In this document: positions 24,169 through 32,549 of the stretch, in pieces
Layout: every line of letters starts with the position of its first letter
How positions within the stretch are numbered: position 1 is the stretch's first letter
Position numbers and translations under genes: made by a program
The notes under the pieces: generated by a model
What the model was told of the DNA's origin: nothing
What the model saw: the letters and a program-made list of their open reading frames with translations, nothing else
Database searches by the model: none
Assembly: GCF_030719295.1 (NCBI RefSeq)
Contig: NZ_CP120997.1
Span: 5,529,501 to 5,593,500 of the forward strand
Direction of reading: 5' to 3'
Length of the DNA stretch: 64,000 nt
From: Streptomyces sp. Mut1
GTDB taxonomy: Bacteria > Actinomycetota > Actinomycetes > Streptomycetales > Streptomycetaceae

Positions 24169-25194
24169 ATGCGCATCGGAGTTCTCACCGCAGGCGGCGA
24201 CTGCCCAGGCCTGAACGCAGTGATCCGCTCGGTCGTGCACCGCGCCGTGGTGGGCCACGGCGACGAGGTCATCGGATTCGAGGACGGCTTCAAGGGCCTC
24301 CTCGACGGGCACTTCCGCCCCCTCGATCTCAACGCGGTCAGCGGCATCCTGGCCCGGGGCGGCACGATCCTCGGCTCGGCCCGCCTGGAGCGCGACCGGC
24401 TGCGCGAAGCGGCCGAGAACTGCGCCGAGCTGAGCCGGCGCTACGAGATGGACGCGCTGATCCCGATCGGCGGCGAGGGCACGCTCACCGCCGCCCGGAT
24501 GCTCTCGGACGCCGGGATGCCCGTCGTCGGTGTCCCCAAGACCATCGACAACGACATCTCCTCCACCGACCGCACGTTCGGCTTCGACACCGCGGTGGGC
24601 GTCGCCACCGAGGCCATAGACCGTCTGAAGACCACCGCCGAGTCCCACCAGCGCGTGATGGTGGTCGAGGTGATGGGCCGCCACGCGGGCTGGATCGCGC
24701 TGGAGTCCGGCATGGCCGGCGGCGCGCACGGGATCTGCCTGCCGGAGCGGAAGTTCGAGGTCGACGACCTCGTCAAGATGGTCGAGGAGCGCTTCGCGCG
24801 CGGCAAGAGGTTCGCGGTCATCTGCGTCGCCGAGGGCGCGCACCCGGCCGAGGGCTCCATGCCGTACGCCAAGGGCGAGATCGACCAGTACGGGCACGAG
24901 CGCTTCCAGGGCATCGGCAACCGCCTGGCCGTCGAGCTGGAGAAGCGGCTCGGCAAGGAGGCCCGGCCGGTCATTCTCGGCCATGTCCAGCGCGGTGGCA
25001 CGCCGACCGCGTACGACCGGGTGCTCGCCACCCGTTTCGGCTGGCACGCGGTGGAGGCGGCGCACCGCGGCGACTTCGGCCGGATGACCGCCCTGCGCGG
25101 CAACGAGATCAGGATGGTGCCGCTCGCCGAGGCGGTCACGCAGCTCAAGACGGTCCCCCTGGACCGGATGCACGAGGCCGAGTCGGTCTTCTGA
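24169..25194 (+). CDS. pfkA: 6-phosphofructokinase, ATP-type active site
   Basis: The 341-residue enzyme phosphorylates fructose-6-phosphate. Motifs by residue: GGDCPGLN (9-16), GGEGT (101-105, Gly104 marks ATP rather than pyrophosphate use) and PKTIDNDI (123-130, catalytic Asp and Lys124), with MGRHAGWIALESG and GHVQRGGTPTAYDR further on. Gly104 combined with Lys124 is the group III pattern that I recall for the ATP-dependent Streptomyces enzymes. ATG at 24169 has AGGAG upstream. It is divergent from pta-ackA-pyk and followed by a clear terminator. Confidence 0.96.
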   Translation: MRIGVLTAGGDCPGLNAVIRSVVHRAVVGHGDEVIGFEDGFKGLLDGHFRPLDLNAVSGILARGGTILGSARLERDRLREAAENCAELSRRYEMDALIPIGGEGTLTAARMLSDAGMPVVGVPKTIDNDISSTDRTFGFDTAVGVATEAIDRLKTTAESHQRVMVVEVMGRHAGWIALESGMAGGAHGICLPERKFEVDDLVKMVEERFARGKRFAVICVAEGAHPAEGSMPYAKGEIDQYGHERFQGIGNRLAVELEKRLGKEARPVILGHVQRGGTPTAYDRVLATRFGWHAVEAAHRGDFGRMTALRGNEIRMVPLAEAVTQLKTVPLDRMHEAESVF

Positions 25195-25212
25195 CCGCGC
25201 CGGATTCTCAGG

Positions 25213-25240
25213 AAGGGGCCCGCGACGCGGGCCCCTTTTC
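25213..25240 (+). terminator. Rho-independent terminator after pfkA
   Basis: An 11-bp perfect stem (AAGGGGCCCGC / GCGGGCCCCTT) is followed by a T run, 18 nt after the stop codon. Confidence 0.9.
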
Positions 25241-25308
25241 CGCTGGGTGCCGCCGGGCGTCAGGTCCCGCCGGGCGTCGCGGGCCGGCGAAGGTCCGCCG
25301 GACAGGCC

Positions 25309-25998
25309 CTAATCCCGCGGGTCGGCCGCTTCCCAGAACCTGGGCACGATCCGGGCCAGGAACGCCCGGCCCGCCTCACCCGTGCCGCCCGCCCGGTCCG
25401 TGCCGGTGCTGTTCCAGCTGAGCGTGGACGCCATGAGCGCCTGGTAGTCGCCGTGCAGCTGTTCCAGCGCCTCCTGGAGGCGGCCCCGGTCCAGCGGCAC
25501 CAGCTTGGTCACCGGCCGGATGTACGCCTGCCAGCGCGTCGTCACCGCGCTGCGCAGCAGCCCGGCCAGCTCCTCGTCGCGCCCGGTCGCCGTCACGAAG
25601 TCGGCGGGCGTCAGCCCCAGGGTCTTACTGAGCGCGGCGGACTGGCGCTCGTTGCCCCGCCACCGCCCCGACTCCTCCATCCGCAGATACGCGGAGGTGG
25701 CCATCCCCACCTCGGCGGCCAGCTCGTCCGGCGCCAGGTCCCGGGAGACCCGGTGCTCGCGGAGGCTGCGCGCGGCGGTCAGCAGCTCGCCCGGGGCGCA
25801 CCACAGCACCCCGGCGAGCGCGGTGAGCTCGTATTCGGTGGGGAGGGCGAGTCCCCGCTCCCATGCGGCCACCGTCTCGGCGGTGATCCGTAGTCCGTAC
25901 TGAGCGCCGAGGCCGTAGGCGACATGACCGGGAGCCATTCCCAGGGCCTCGCGAAGTCTTCGGGCGGCGGGGGCGTTGAAAGGTGGAGTGGGGTGCAC
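25309..25998 (-). CDS. XRE-like helix-turn-helix regulator
   Basis: The 229-residue protein has two XRE-like HTH blocks: LREALGMAPGHVAYGLGAQYGLRITAETVAAWERG near the N-terminus, and LAPDELAAEVGMATSAYLRMEESGRWRGNERQSAALSKTLGL in the middle. A helical C-terminal domain follows. GTG at 25998 (GGTGGGG upstream) is chosen; the longer frame reads through a non-conserved region. Its TAG stop is followed directly on its own strand by GGCCTGTCC, the same end sequence as the MITE-like elements at 4644 and 60008. Targets are unknown; the divergent DeoR gene is 379 nt away. Confidence 0.8.
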   Translation of the reverse strand: MHPTPPFNAPAARRLREALGMAPGHVAYGLGAQYGLRITAETVAAWERGLALPTEYELTALAGVLWCAPGELLTAARSLREHRVSRDLAPDELAAEVGMATSAYLRMEESGRWRGNERQSAALSKTLGLTPADFVTATGRDEELAGLLRSAVTTRWQAYIRPVTKLVPLDRGRLQEALEQLHGDYQALMASTLSWNSTGTDRAGGTGEAGRAFLARIVPRFWEAADPRD

Positions 25999-26377
25999 GG
26001 CCCCACCGTAGGAGGCCGGAGCCGGTCTGACTACGGTGTTTCCGTCCGGAATTGAGGCTTGTAGGAAGCTCCCAGGGCCTGTATGGGGCCGGCCGGACGC
26101 CCTTCTGACGGAAACGGGCAGCCGCCCCGGGGCCCGGCGGGGCACTGCCGACCGTCGCGGGCGCCGTTCGGGCGCGGTCCCGGCCTCATTCGGGCAGCGG
26201 TCCGGACGGGGGCAACCGGCCCACGCGGACTGACCAGGCGATACGGTCCCCGCGAAACGGGCACGAACGGGCACAGGCGGAGCAGTGAAGAGCCTGGTCG
26301 CAGTGGGTCCCTTGCTTGTACAAACGACTCATGAGCCCGAACGGGGCCTGAGCCGCAGCAATACAGGGAAGTGTGCC
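25999..26377. promoter_or_regulatory. Divergent intergenic region between XRE and DeoR genes
   Basis: No gene is supported in these 379 nt. They hold a 9-bp direct repeat with 10-nt period (AACGGGCAC at 26256 and 26266), a TTGTACAA palindrome near 26315-26322 and the DeoR ribosome site AGGGAA at 26365. The direct repeat and palindrome are candidate DeoR operator elements. Confidence 0.45.
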
Positions 26378-27139
26378 GTGGACACCGACGAGCGCCGACG
26401 AGAGATCCTCAAGACGGCCCGACGCGACGGGTCGGTGGAGGTCACCGCGCTGGCCGCAGCGCTTCAGGTGGCCAAGGAGACCGTCCGGCGTGATCTGCAC
26501 ATCCTGGAGGAGCACGGTCTCGTACGCCGCACGCACGGCGGCGCGTATCCGGTGGAGAGCGCCGGCTTCGAGACGACGCTGGCCGCACGCACCAGCCGGC
26601 TCGTTCCGCAGAAGTCGAGGATCGCGGCGGCAGCGGCCGACCTCCTCGGTGACGCGGAGACGGTCTTCGTGGACGAGGGGTACACGCCCATGCTCGTCGC
26701 CGAGGTACTGCCCAGGGACCGGCCCCTGACCGTGGTGACCGCGTCCCTCACCGTGGCGACCGTCCTCGCCGACGTGGAGAAGATCACCGTGCTTCTCCTC
26801 GGCGGCAGGCTCCGCGGTTCCACCATGGCCACGGTCGACCACTGGACGACGCGGATGCTCGCCGGTTTCGTCATCGACCTGGCATACGTCGGGGCGAACG
26901 GCATCTCCCGTGAGTACGGCCTGACCACGCCCGATCCGGCGGTGAGCGAAGTGAAGGCCCAGGCCATGCGCAGCGCCCGACGCCGGGTCTTCGCCGGTAT
27001 CCACACCAAGTTCGGCGCCGTGAGCTTCTGCCGCTTCGCCGAGGTCGGCGAATTCGAGTCCATCGTCACCGACACGGGTCTGTCCTCGGCCGAGGCGCAG
27101 CGCTACGCGCGTCTCGGGCCGCAGGTCATCCGCGTCTGA
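26378..27139 (+). CDS. DeoR-family repressor of the polyol operon
   Basis: The 253-residue protein has an N-terminal DeoR HTH (RRREILKTARRDGSVEVTALAAALQVAKETVRRDLHILEEHGLVRRTHGGAYPVE) and a C-terminal DeoRC sugar-phosphate sensor domain (VFVDEGYTPMLVAEVL, LLLGGRLRGSTMATV, DLAYVGANGISREYGLTTPDPAVSEVKAQAM). GTG at 26378 is preferred, with AGGGAA 7 nt upstream. DeoR proteins usually bind phosphorylated sugars and repress the adjacent catabolic operon. Here that is the polyol-type uptake and dehydrogenase operon 170 nt downstream. Confidence 0.9.
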   Translation: MDTDERRREILKTARRDGSVEVTALAAALQVAKETVRRDLHILEEHGLVRRTHGGAYPVESAGFETTLAARTSRLVPQKSRIAAAAADLLGDAETVFVDEGYTPMLVAEVLPRDRPLTVVTASLTVATVLADVEKITVLLLGGRLRGSTMATVDHWTTRMLAGFVIDLAYVGANGISREYGLTTPDPAVSEVKAQAMRSARRRVFAGIHTKFGAVSFCRFAEVGEFESIVTDTGLSSAEAQRYARLGPQVIRV

Positions 27140-27309
27140 CCACCCGCGATCCACCCCCGCACCCCGCTCCCGCACCCCCGGTCTCCGCTTCCCCCCAGTC
27201 TCCGCCCAGCAGTCTTCGGTTCGAGTGCCCGGACCCGCCGCCCGCCGACCGGGCGGATGGCATGCCCCTTACAACCAGTCCCTCAATGACGAGCGGTCAG
27301 GAGAACCAC

Positions 27310-28674
27310 ATGTCCCAACTCCAGGAACGCCGAATCGGCCTGAGCGCGCGGCTGGGCGCGGGCGTCGCCCTCGCGGCCCTGCTCGCCGGCTGCAGCGGCG
27401 CGGGCGGCGCCGGCTCATCCGGCGCCGACGACGAGATCAACGTGCTCATGGTGAACAACCCGCAGATGGTCGAGTTGCAGAAGCTCACCGCGGACCACTT
27501 CACCAAGGACACCGGCATCAAGGTCCACTTCACGGTCCTGCCCGAGAACGACGTCCGCGACAAGATCACCCAGGACTTCTCCAACCAGGCGGGGCAGTAC
27601 GACGTCGCCACCATCAGCAACTTCGAGGTGCCGTTCTACGCGAAGAACGGCTGGCTCCACCCGCTCGACACCTACTCGGCCGAGGACAAGGCCTTCGACC
27701 AGAAGGACATCCTGGAGCCGCTCCAGGAGTCCCTCACCGCCGAGGACGGCAAGCTCTACGCCGAGCCGTTCTACGGCGAGTCCTCCTTCCTCATGTACCG
27801 CAAGGACGTCTTCGCCGAGAAGAACCTGAAGATGCCCGAGAAGCCCACCTGGCAGCAGGTCGCCGACCTGGCGGCCGCCACCGACGGTGCCAGGAAGGGC
27901 ATGAAGGGCATCTGCCTGCGTGGCCTGCCCGGCTGGGGCGAGGTCATCGCCCCGCTGACCACCGTCGTCAACACCATGGGCGGCACCTGGTTCGACAAGG
28001 ACTGGAACGCGAAGCTCGACACCCCCGAGTTCAAGAAGGCCGTCGAGTTCTACGTCGACCTGGTGAGGAAGCACGGCGAGGCGGGCGCGCCCCAGGCCGG
28101 CTACGCCGAGTGCCTCAACAACATGACGCAGGGCAAGTCGGCCATGTGGTACGACGCCACCGCGGGCGCCGGGTCGCTGGAGGCGTCCGGCTCCCCGGTC
28201 AAGGGCAAGATCGGATACGTCGCCGCGCCCGTCGAGAAGACCGACAGCTCCGGCTGGCTCTACACCTGGGCCTGGGGCATGCAGAAGGCGTCCAAGAAGA
28301 CCGACAGCGCGTGGAAGTTCATCTCCTGGGCCTCCGGCAAGGAGTACGAGAACCTCGTCGGCAGGACGGTCGGCTGGTCCGATGTGCCCGCCGGCAAGCG
28401 CGCGTCGACATACGCCAACCAGGACTACCTGAAGGAGGCCTCCGCGTTCGCGAGCGTCACCCGGCAGGCCATCTCCAGCGCGAACCCCCGTGACCCCGGC
28501 ACCCAGCCGCGCCCGACCGTCGGCATCCAGTTCGTCGACATCCCGGAGTTCACCGACCTGGGCACCAAGGTCTCCCAGGAGATCAGCTCCGCCATCGCCG
28601 GACGTCAGTCGGTGTCCTCGGCCCTGAAGAACGCGCAGGCGCTCGCCGAGAAGGTCGGCAAGGAGCAGAAGTGA
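27310..28674 (+). CDS. ABC transporter solute-binding lipoprotein, polyol/sugar type
   Basis: The 454-residue protein has a lipoprotein signal with lipobox LAGC (Cys28), then a type 1 extracellular binding domain (EINVLMVNNPQMVELQKLTADHF, QYDVATISNFEVPFYAKNGWLHPLD, YAEPFYGESSFLMYRKDVF, MYRKDVFAEKNLKMPEKPTW). It resembles binding proteins of polyol transporters of the SmoE/MtlE type. AGGAG lies 6 nt before the ATG. It is first gene of the operon and overlaps the first permease by GTGA. The dehydrogenase and kinase downstream suggest sorbitol, mannitol or a similar polyol, though the ligand is not proven. Confidence 0.9.
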   Translation: MSQLQERRIGLSARLGAGVALAALLAGCSGAGGAGSSGADDEINVLMVNNPQMVELQKLTADHFTKDTGIKVHFTVLPENDVRDKITQDFSNQAGQYDVATISNFEVPFYAKNGWLHPLDTYSAEDKAFDQKDILEPLQESLTAEDGKLYAEPFYGESSFLMYRKDVFAEKNLKMPEKPTWQQVADLAAATDGARKGMKGICLRGLPGWGEVIAPLTTVVNTMGGTWFDKDWNAKLDTPEFKKAVEFYVDLVRKHGEAGAPQAGYAECLNNMTQGKSAMWYDATAGAGSLEASGSPVKGKIGYVAAPVEKTDSSGWLYTWAWGMQKASKKTDSAWKFISWASGKEYENLVGRTVGWSDVPAGKRASTYANQDYLKEASAFASVTRQAISSANPRDPGTQPRPTVGIQFVDIPEFTDLGTKVSQEISSAIAGRQSVSSALKNAQALAEKVGKEQK

Positions 28675-29651
28675 GTGCCTCCGTCTCCGACCCGGAACTG
28701 TCTCCTTCCGGCGCGCGCGGCGCCTCCGCACCCCGTAAAGCCGGCAAGGCCCCCGGCCGGGCCCGCGTCTGGGCCACCCGTGCCCCGCTGCTGCCCGCCC
28801 TGATCTTCCTGATCGCCGTCACCCAGCTCCCGTTCGTGGCGACGGTGGTGGTCTCGTTCTTCGACTGGAACTCGCTCTCGCCCGACGACCGCGCCTTCAG
28901 CGCGTTCTCCAACTACGGGGAGGTGTTCAGCGATCCGAGTCTGCGGGAATCGGTGTTCACCACGGTTCTGCTCACCGCGAGCGTCGTGATCGTGAGCGTC
29001 GTACTCGGACTCCTCCTCGCCCTGCTGCTCGACCGCGAGTTCATCGGCCGGGGGTTCGTCCGCACCCTGCTGATCACGCCCTTTCTGCTGGTGCCCGTCT
29101 CGGCGGCGCTGCTGTGGAAGCACGTGCTGTACAACCCCGAGTACGGCCTGCTGAACGGGGCCTGGGCGTGGTTCACCGGACTGTTCGGCGTCGACAGCCC
29201 CGGGCAGCCCGACTGGATCTCCGAAATGCCGCTGGCCGCCGTCGCCGCCGCCCTCGTCTGGCAGTGGACCCCGTTCATGATGCTCATCCTGCTCGCCGGG
29301 CTGCAGAGCCGGTCCGCCGAGCAGATGGAGGCCGCCCGGCTGGACGGTGCGAACGCCTGGCAGATGTTCTGCCACCTGACGCTGCCGCACCTGCGCCGCT
29401 ACCTGGAGCTGGGCGTACTGCTCGGGTCGATCTACATCGTGCAGAACTTCGACGCGGTGTTCACCATCACCGCCGGCGGACTCGGCACGGCCAACCTCCC
29501 CTACACGATCTACCAGACCTTCTACCAGGCGCACGAATACGGACTGGCGTCCGCCGCGGGTGTGGTCGTGGTGATCGGCACCATCGTCGTCGCGACCTTC
29601 GCCCTGCGCGTGGTCTCGTCACTCTTCCGCGAGGAGGCCGGCCGCGCATGA
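28671..29651 (+). CDS. ABC sugar transporter permease (MalF-like)
   Basis: The 326-residue protein has six probable membrane spans after a charged cytoplasmic N-terminus. The EAA loop that contacts the ATPase is EQMEAARLDGANAWQMFCHL followed by TLPHL. GTG at 28671 overlaps the binding-protein stop, and its own stop overlaps the next permease (ATGA). It is the first membrane subunit of the importer. Confidence 0.92.
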   Translation: MSASVSDPELSPSGARGASAPRKAGKAPGRARVWATRAPLLPALIFLIAVTQLPFVATVVVSFFDWNSLSPDDRAFSAFSNYGEVFSDPSLRESVFTTVLLTASVVIVSVVLGLLLALLLDREFIGRGFVRTLLITPFLLVPVSAALLWKHVLYNPEYGLLNGAWAWFTGLFGVDSPGQPDWISEMPLAAVAAALVWQWTPFMMLILLAGLQSRSAEQMEAARLDGANAWQMFCHLTLPHLRRYLELGVLLGSIYIVQNFDAVFTITAGGLGTANLPYTIYQTFYQAHEYGLASAAGVVVVIGTIVVATFALRVVSSLFREEAGRA

Positions 29652-30514
29652 GCACCCCGACCGCTCCCAAGCCGCCCGAGGCGGCCCGCAGGGGCAGGCG
29701 CCGCTCCACCGCTCTCGGCCTGCTCGCCTGGGCCGTCGGCATCATCTTCTGCGCGCCCGCGCTCTGGATGCTGCTCACCTCCTTCCACGCGGAGAGCGAC
29801 GCGGCGACCAACCCGCCGTCGCTCGGCGCGCCCCTCACGCTCGACGGCTACCGGGTGTTCTTCGGCGCAGGCGGCGGGGCGAGCCCCTGGCCGCCGCTGA
29901 TCAACTCCCTGACCGCGTCCCTCTGCTCCACGCTCCTCGTACTCCTGCTGGCGCTCCCCGCCGCGTACGCGCTCTCCATCAAGCGGGTGGAGAAGTGGAC
30001 GGACGTCATGTTCTTCTTCCTGTCCACGAAGATGCTGCCGGTCGTCGCCGGGCTGCTGCCCGTGTACCTCTTCGCCAAGAACACCGGGATGCTGGACAAC
30101 ATCTGGTTCCTCGTCATCCTCTACACCTCGATGAACCTGCCGATCGCGGTATGGATGATGCAGTCGTTCCTGGCGGACGTGCCCGTCTCCATCATCGAGG
30201 CCGCACAGGTCGACGGCGCCCGGCTGCCGACGGTGCTGGCCCGGGTCGTGGCACCGGTGGCCGCGCCCGGCATCGCGGCCACCTCGCTGATCTGCTTCAT
30301 CTTCAGCTGGAACGAGCTGCTCTTCGCCCGGGTGCTCACCGGCGTGGCGGCCCAGACCGCCCCGGTCTTCCTGACCGGCGTCGTCACCAGCCAGGGGCTC
30401 TTCCTCGCCCAGCTGTGCGCCGCCTCCGTCGTCGTCTCCCTGCCGGTGCTCGCCGCCGGCTTCGCCGCCCAGGACAAACTCGTCCAGGGCCTTTCTCTTG
30501 GAGCTGTCAAATGA
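29648..30514 (+). CDS. ABC sugar transporter permease (MalG-like)
   Basis: The 288-residue protein has six probable spans and the EAA loop motif IIEAAQVDGARLPTVLARVV followed by AP. ATG at 29648 lies in an ATGA overlap with the first permease, and its stop overlaps the dehydrogenase start. With the preceding permease it forms the membrane channel. No ATPase subunit is encoded in the operon, so an unlinked multi-operon ATPase such as MsiK must energise it. Confidence 0.92.
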   Translation: MSTPTAPKPPEAARRGRRRSTALGLLAWAVGIIFCAPALWMLLTSFHAESDAATNPPSLGAPLTLDGYRVFFGAGGGASPWPPLINSLTASLCSTLLVLLLALPAAYALSIKRVEKWTDVMFFFLSTKMLPVVAGLLPVYLFAKNTGMLDNIWFLVILYTSMNLPIAVWMMQSFLADVPVSIIEAAQVDGARLPTVLARVVAPVAAPGIAATSLICFIFSWNELLFARVLTGVAAQTAPVFLTGVVTSQGLFLAQLCAASVVVSLPVLAAGFAAQDKLVQGLSLGAVK

Positions 30515-31500
30515 GGGCTGCGATCATCGAGTCCATCGGCAAGGTGTCGGTCGAGACCGTCCCCGACCCCACCCCGGGCCCCCGGGACGTCGTCGTCGCC
30601 GTCAAGGCGTGCGGACTGTGCGGTACCGACCTCCACATCCTCCAGGGCGAGTTCGCACCCGCCCTGCCGATCGTCCCCGGACACGAGTTCGCCGGCGAGA
30701 TCGTGGAGACCGGCTCCGAGGTGACCGAGCTGGCCGTCGGCGACAACGTCGCCGTCGACCCGTCGCTGCACTGCCACGAGTGCCACTACTGCCGCAGCGG
30801 GCGCGGCAACCTCTGCGACAACTGGAACGCGATCGGCGTCAGCAGGCCCGGCGGAGCCGCCGAGTTCGCCGTCGCCCCGGTGGCCAACTGCGTGAAGCTC
30901 CCGGACCACGTCGACGTGACCACCGCGGCGCTGATCGAACCGCTGTCCTGCGCGGTGCGCGGCTACGACGTGCTCAGCTCCACGCTGGGAGCCGAGGTGC
31001 TCATCTACGGTTCCGGCACCATGGGCCTGATGATGCTGGAGCTCGCCAAACGGACCGGCGCCGCGTCCGTGGACGTGCTGGACGTCAATCCGGACCGGCT
31101 GACCACCGCGGTCGAGCTCGGCGTCTCCCGCTCCGCCGCGTCCGCCGACGAGCTGGAGACGGTACGGGGCTGGGACGTCGTCATCGACGCCACCGGCAAC
31201 GCTTCCGCCATCCAGGACGGGCTCGGCAGGGTCGCCAAGGGCGGCACGTTCCTCCAGTTCGGGGTCGCCGACTACGCGACGACGGCCGTCATCGAGCCGT
31301 ACCGGATCTACAACCAGGAGATCACGATCACCGGCTCGATGGCCGTGCTGCACAGCTACGAGCGCGCCGCCGCGCTGTTCGCCGGGGGAGTGATCGACCC
31401 CGGGGTCTTCATCAGCGACCGGCTGCCGCTGGAGCGGTACGCCGAAGCCCTGGAGCGGTTCAAGGCGGGCAAGGGCCGCAAGATCGTGGTCGAGCCGTGA
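30511..31500 (+). CDS. Zinc-dependent polyol (sorbitol-type) dehydrogenase
   Basis: The 329-residue medium-chain dehydrogenase has catalytic zinc ligands in KACGLCGTDLH and PGHEFAGEI, and a structural zinc cluster (CHECHYCRSGRGNLC). A Rossmann GSGTMG motif (VLIYGSGTMGLMMLELAK) and a downstream Asp (VLDVNPDRL) suit NAD(H). In context it should oxidise the imported polyol to a ketose. It starts in an ATGA overlap with the permease and ends in a GTGA overlap with the PfkB kinase, so all five genes are coupled. Exact substrate is unknown; sorbitol, mannitol or xylitol are candidates. Confidence 0.9.
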   Translation: MRAAIIESIGKVSVETVPDPTPGPRDVVVAVKACGLCGTDLHILQGEFAPALPIVPGHEFAGEIVETGSEVTELAVGDNVAVDPSLHCHECHYCRSGRGNLCDNWNAIGVSRPGGAAEFAVAPVANCVKLPDHVDVTTAALIEPLSCAVRGYDVLSSTLGAEVLIYGSGTMGLMMLELAKRTGAASVDVLDVNPDRLTTAVELGVSRSAASADELETVRGWDVVIDATGNASAIQDGLGRVAKGGTFLQFGVADYATTAVIEPYRIYNQEITITGSMAVLHSYERAAALFAGGVIDPGVFISDRLPLERYAEALERFKAGKGRKIVVEP

Positions 31501-32549
31501 CCGGTGGCCCCGACGCCGTCCTGGTGATGGGCGAGGCGCTCATCGACCTGGTGCCGAGCGCGGACGATCCGCTGACGCACCGGGCCCAGCCGGGCGGCGC
31601 CCCCGCCAACGTCGCCGCCGGACTGGCCCTGCTCGGCACACCCAGCTGGTTCGCGGGAGCGCTCGGCGGCGACGGGTTCGCCCGCCTGATCGAGGAACGG
31701 CTGGTCCTGGCCGGTACGGAACTGGGCCTGTGCGCCCGCTCGGAGCTGCCCACCGCGCTCGCGGTCGCCGACCCGGGCCCCGACGGCACCGGCTACCACT
31801 TCCACCTCCAGGACACCGCCACCTTCCGGCTGCCGGAGCGCGTGTCGGACGTGGGCCGCTTCGGCGCCGTGTACGCGGGCGGACTCGCCGCCGTCGTCCC
31901 GCCCGCGGCCGACGCGGTGGCCGCGACCGCGCGCGCCGGGGCCGAGCACTCCGTGCTGGTGGTCGACCCCAACGTGCGCGAGGACCGCACGCTGGACGGG
32001 TCCGCCGCGCACCGGCTGCGGGAACTGTGCGCACGGGCCCATGTCCTCAAGGTCAGCGACGAGGACGTGACCGCGCTCTGGCCGGGCACGGCCCCCGACG
32101 AGACCTGCGCACGGCTGGCCGCGGAGAACCGGCTCGTGGTGCTCACCCGCGGCGCGGCCGGCAGCACGGCGTTCACCCGGGACGGGGCGCGGACATCCGT
32201 ACCCGCGGTGCGCGTGGACGTGGTCAACACGATCGGGGCGGGCGACGCGTTCATGGCGGCGGTGCTCAGCTGGCTGGCGGACGCCGGAGCGTTCCGCGAC
32301 GGCGGCGCCGCACGGCTGCCGGGCGGACGGGCCGCCGAGATGCTGGCATTCGCCTCGCAGGTGGCGGCCTCCGTCGTCGCGCGGTCGGGGACCGAGCCGT
32401 CACGGCCGCGCCCCGGCGGCCGCACCCCGCTCAGCGCCCCTCGGCCCGCCACCGGTACTGCAGCTCGGGGCGCCCGACCTGCCCGTACTGCGGACTGCGC
32501 ACCGCCCGCCCCACCGTCACCAGGTGCTCCAGATAGCGGCGTGCGGTGA
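31497..32549 (+). CDS. PfkB-family carbohydrate kinase (fructokinase-like)
   Basis: The 350-residue protein has PfkB signatures: VMGEALIDLVPS at the N-terminus, GGAPANVAAGLALLG and the C-terminal anion-hole and catalytic base VVNTIGAGDAFMAAVLSWL. It would phosphorylate the ketose made by the preceding dehydrogenase and feed it into glycolysis. The fold ends near VAASVVARSG; the last 45 or so residues are Pro/Arg-rich, unlike family members, and are antisense to the 3' end of the convergent response-regulator gene (119-nt overlap). The tail may be a read-through extension after loss of an earlier stop. Confidence 0.88.
   Translation: MTGGPDAVLVMGEALIDLVPSADDPLTHRAQPGGAPANVAAGLALLGTPSWFAGALGGDGFARLIEERLVLAGTELGLCARSELPTALAVADPGPDGTGYHFHLQDTATFRLPERVSDVGRFGAVYAGGLAAVVPPAADAVAATARAGAEHSVLVVDPNVREDRTLDGSAAHRLRELCARAHVLKVSDEDVTALWPGTAPDETCARLAAENRLVVLTRGAAGSTAFTRDGARTSVPAVRVDVVNTIGAGDAFMAAVLSWLADAGAFRDGGAARLPGGRAAEMLAFASQVAASVVARSGTEPSRPRPGGRTPLSAPRPATGTAARGARPARTADCAPPAPPSPGAPDSGVR

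Noticed and set aside
24169..25194. Pyrophosphate-dependent phosphofructokinase, suggested by PKTIDNDI
   Set aside because: Residue 104 is Gly within GGEGT, the ATP-type residue. Lys124 alone does not indicate pyrophosphate use.
27140..27300. Small gene in the C-rich stretch after the DeoR gene
   Set aside because: The tract is a pyrimidine-rich simple sequence with no ribosome site or codon-position bias. It only precedes the binding-protein ribosome site.
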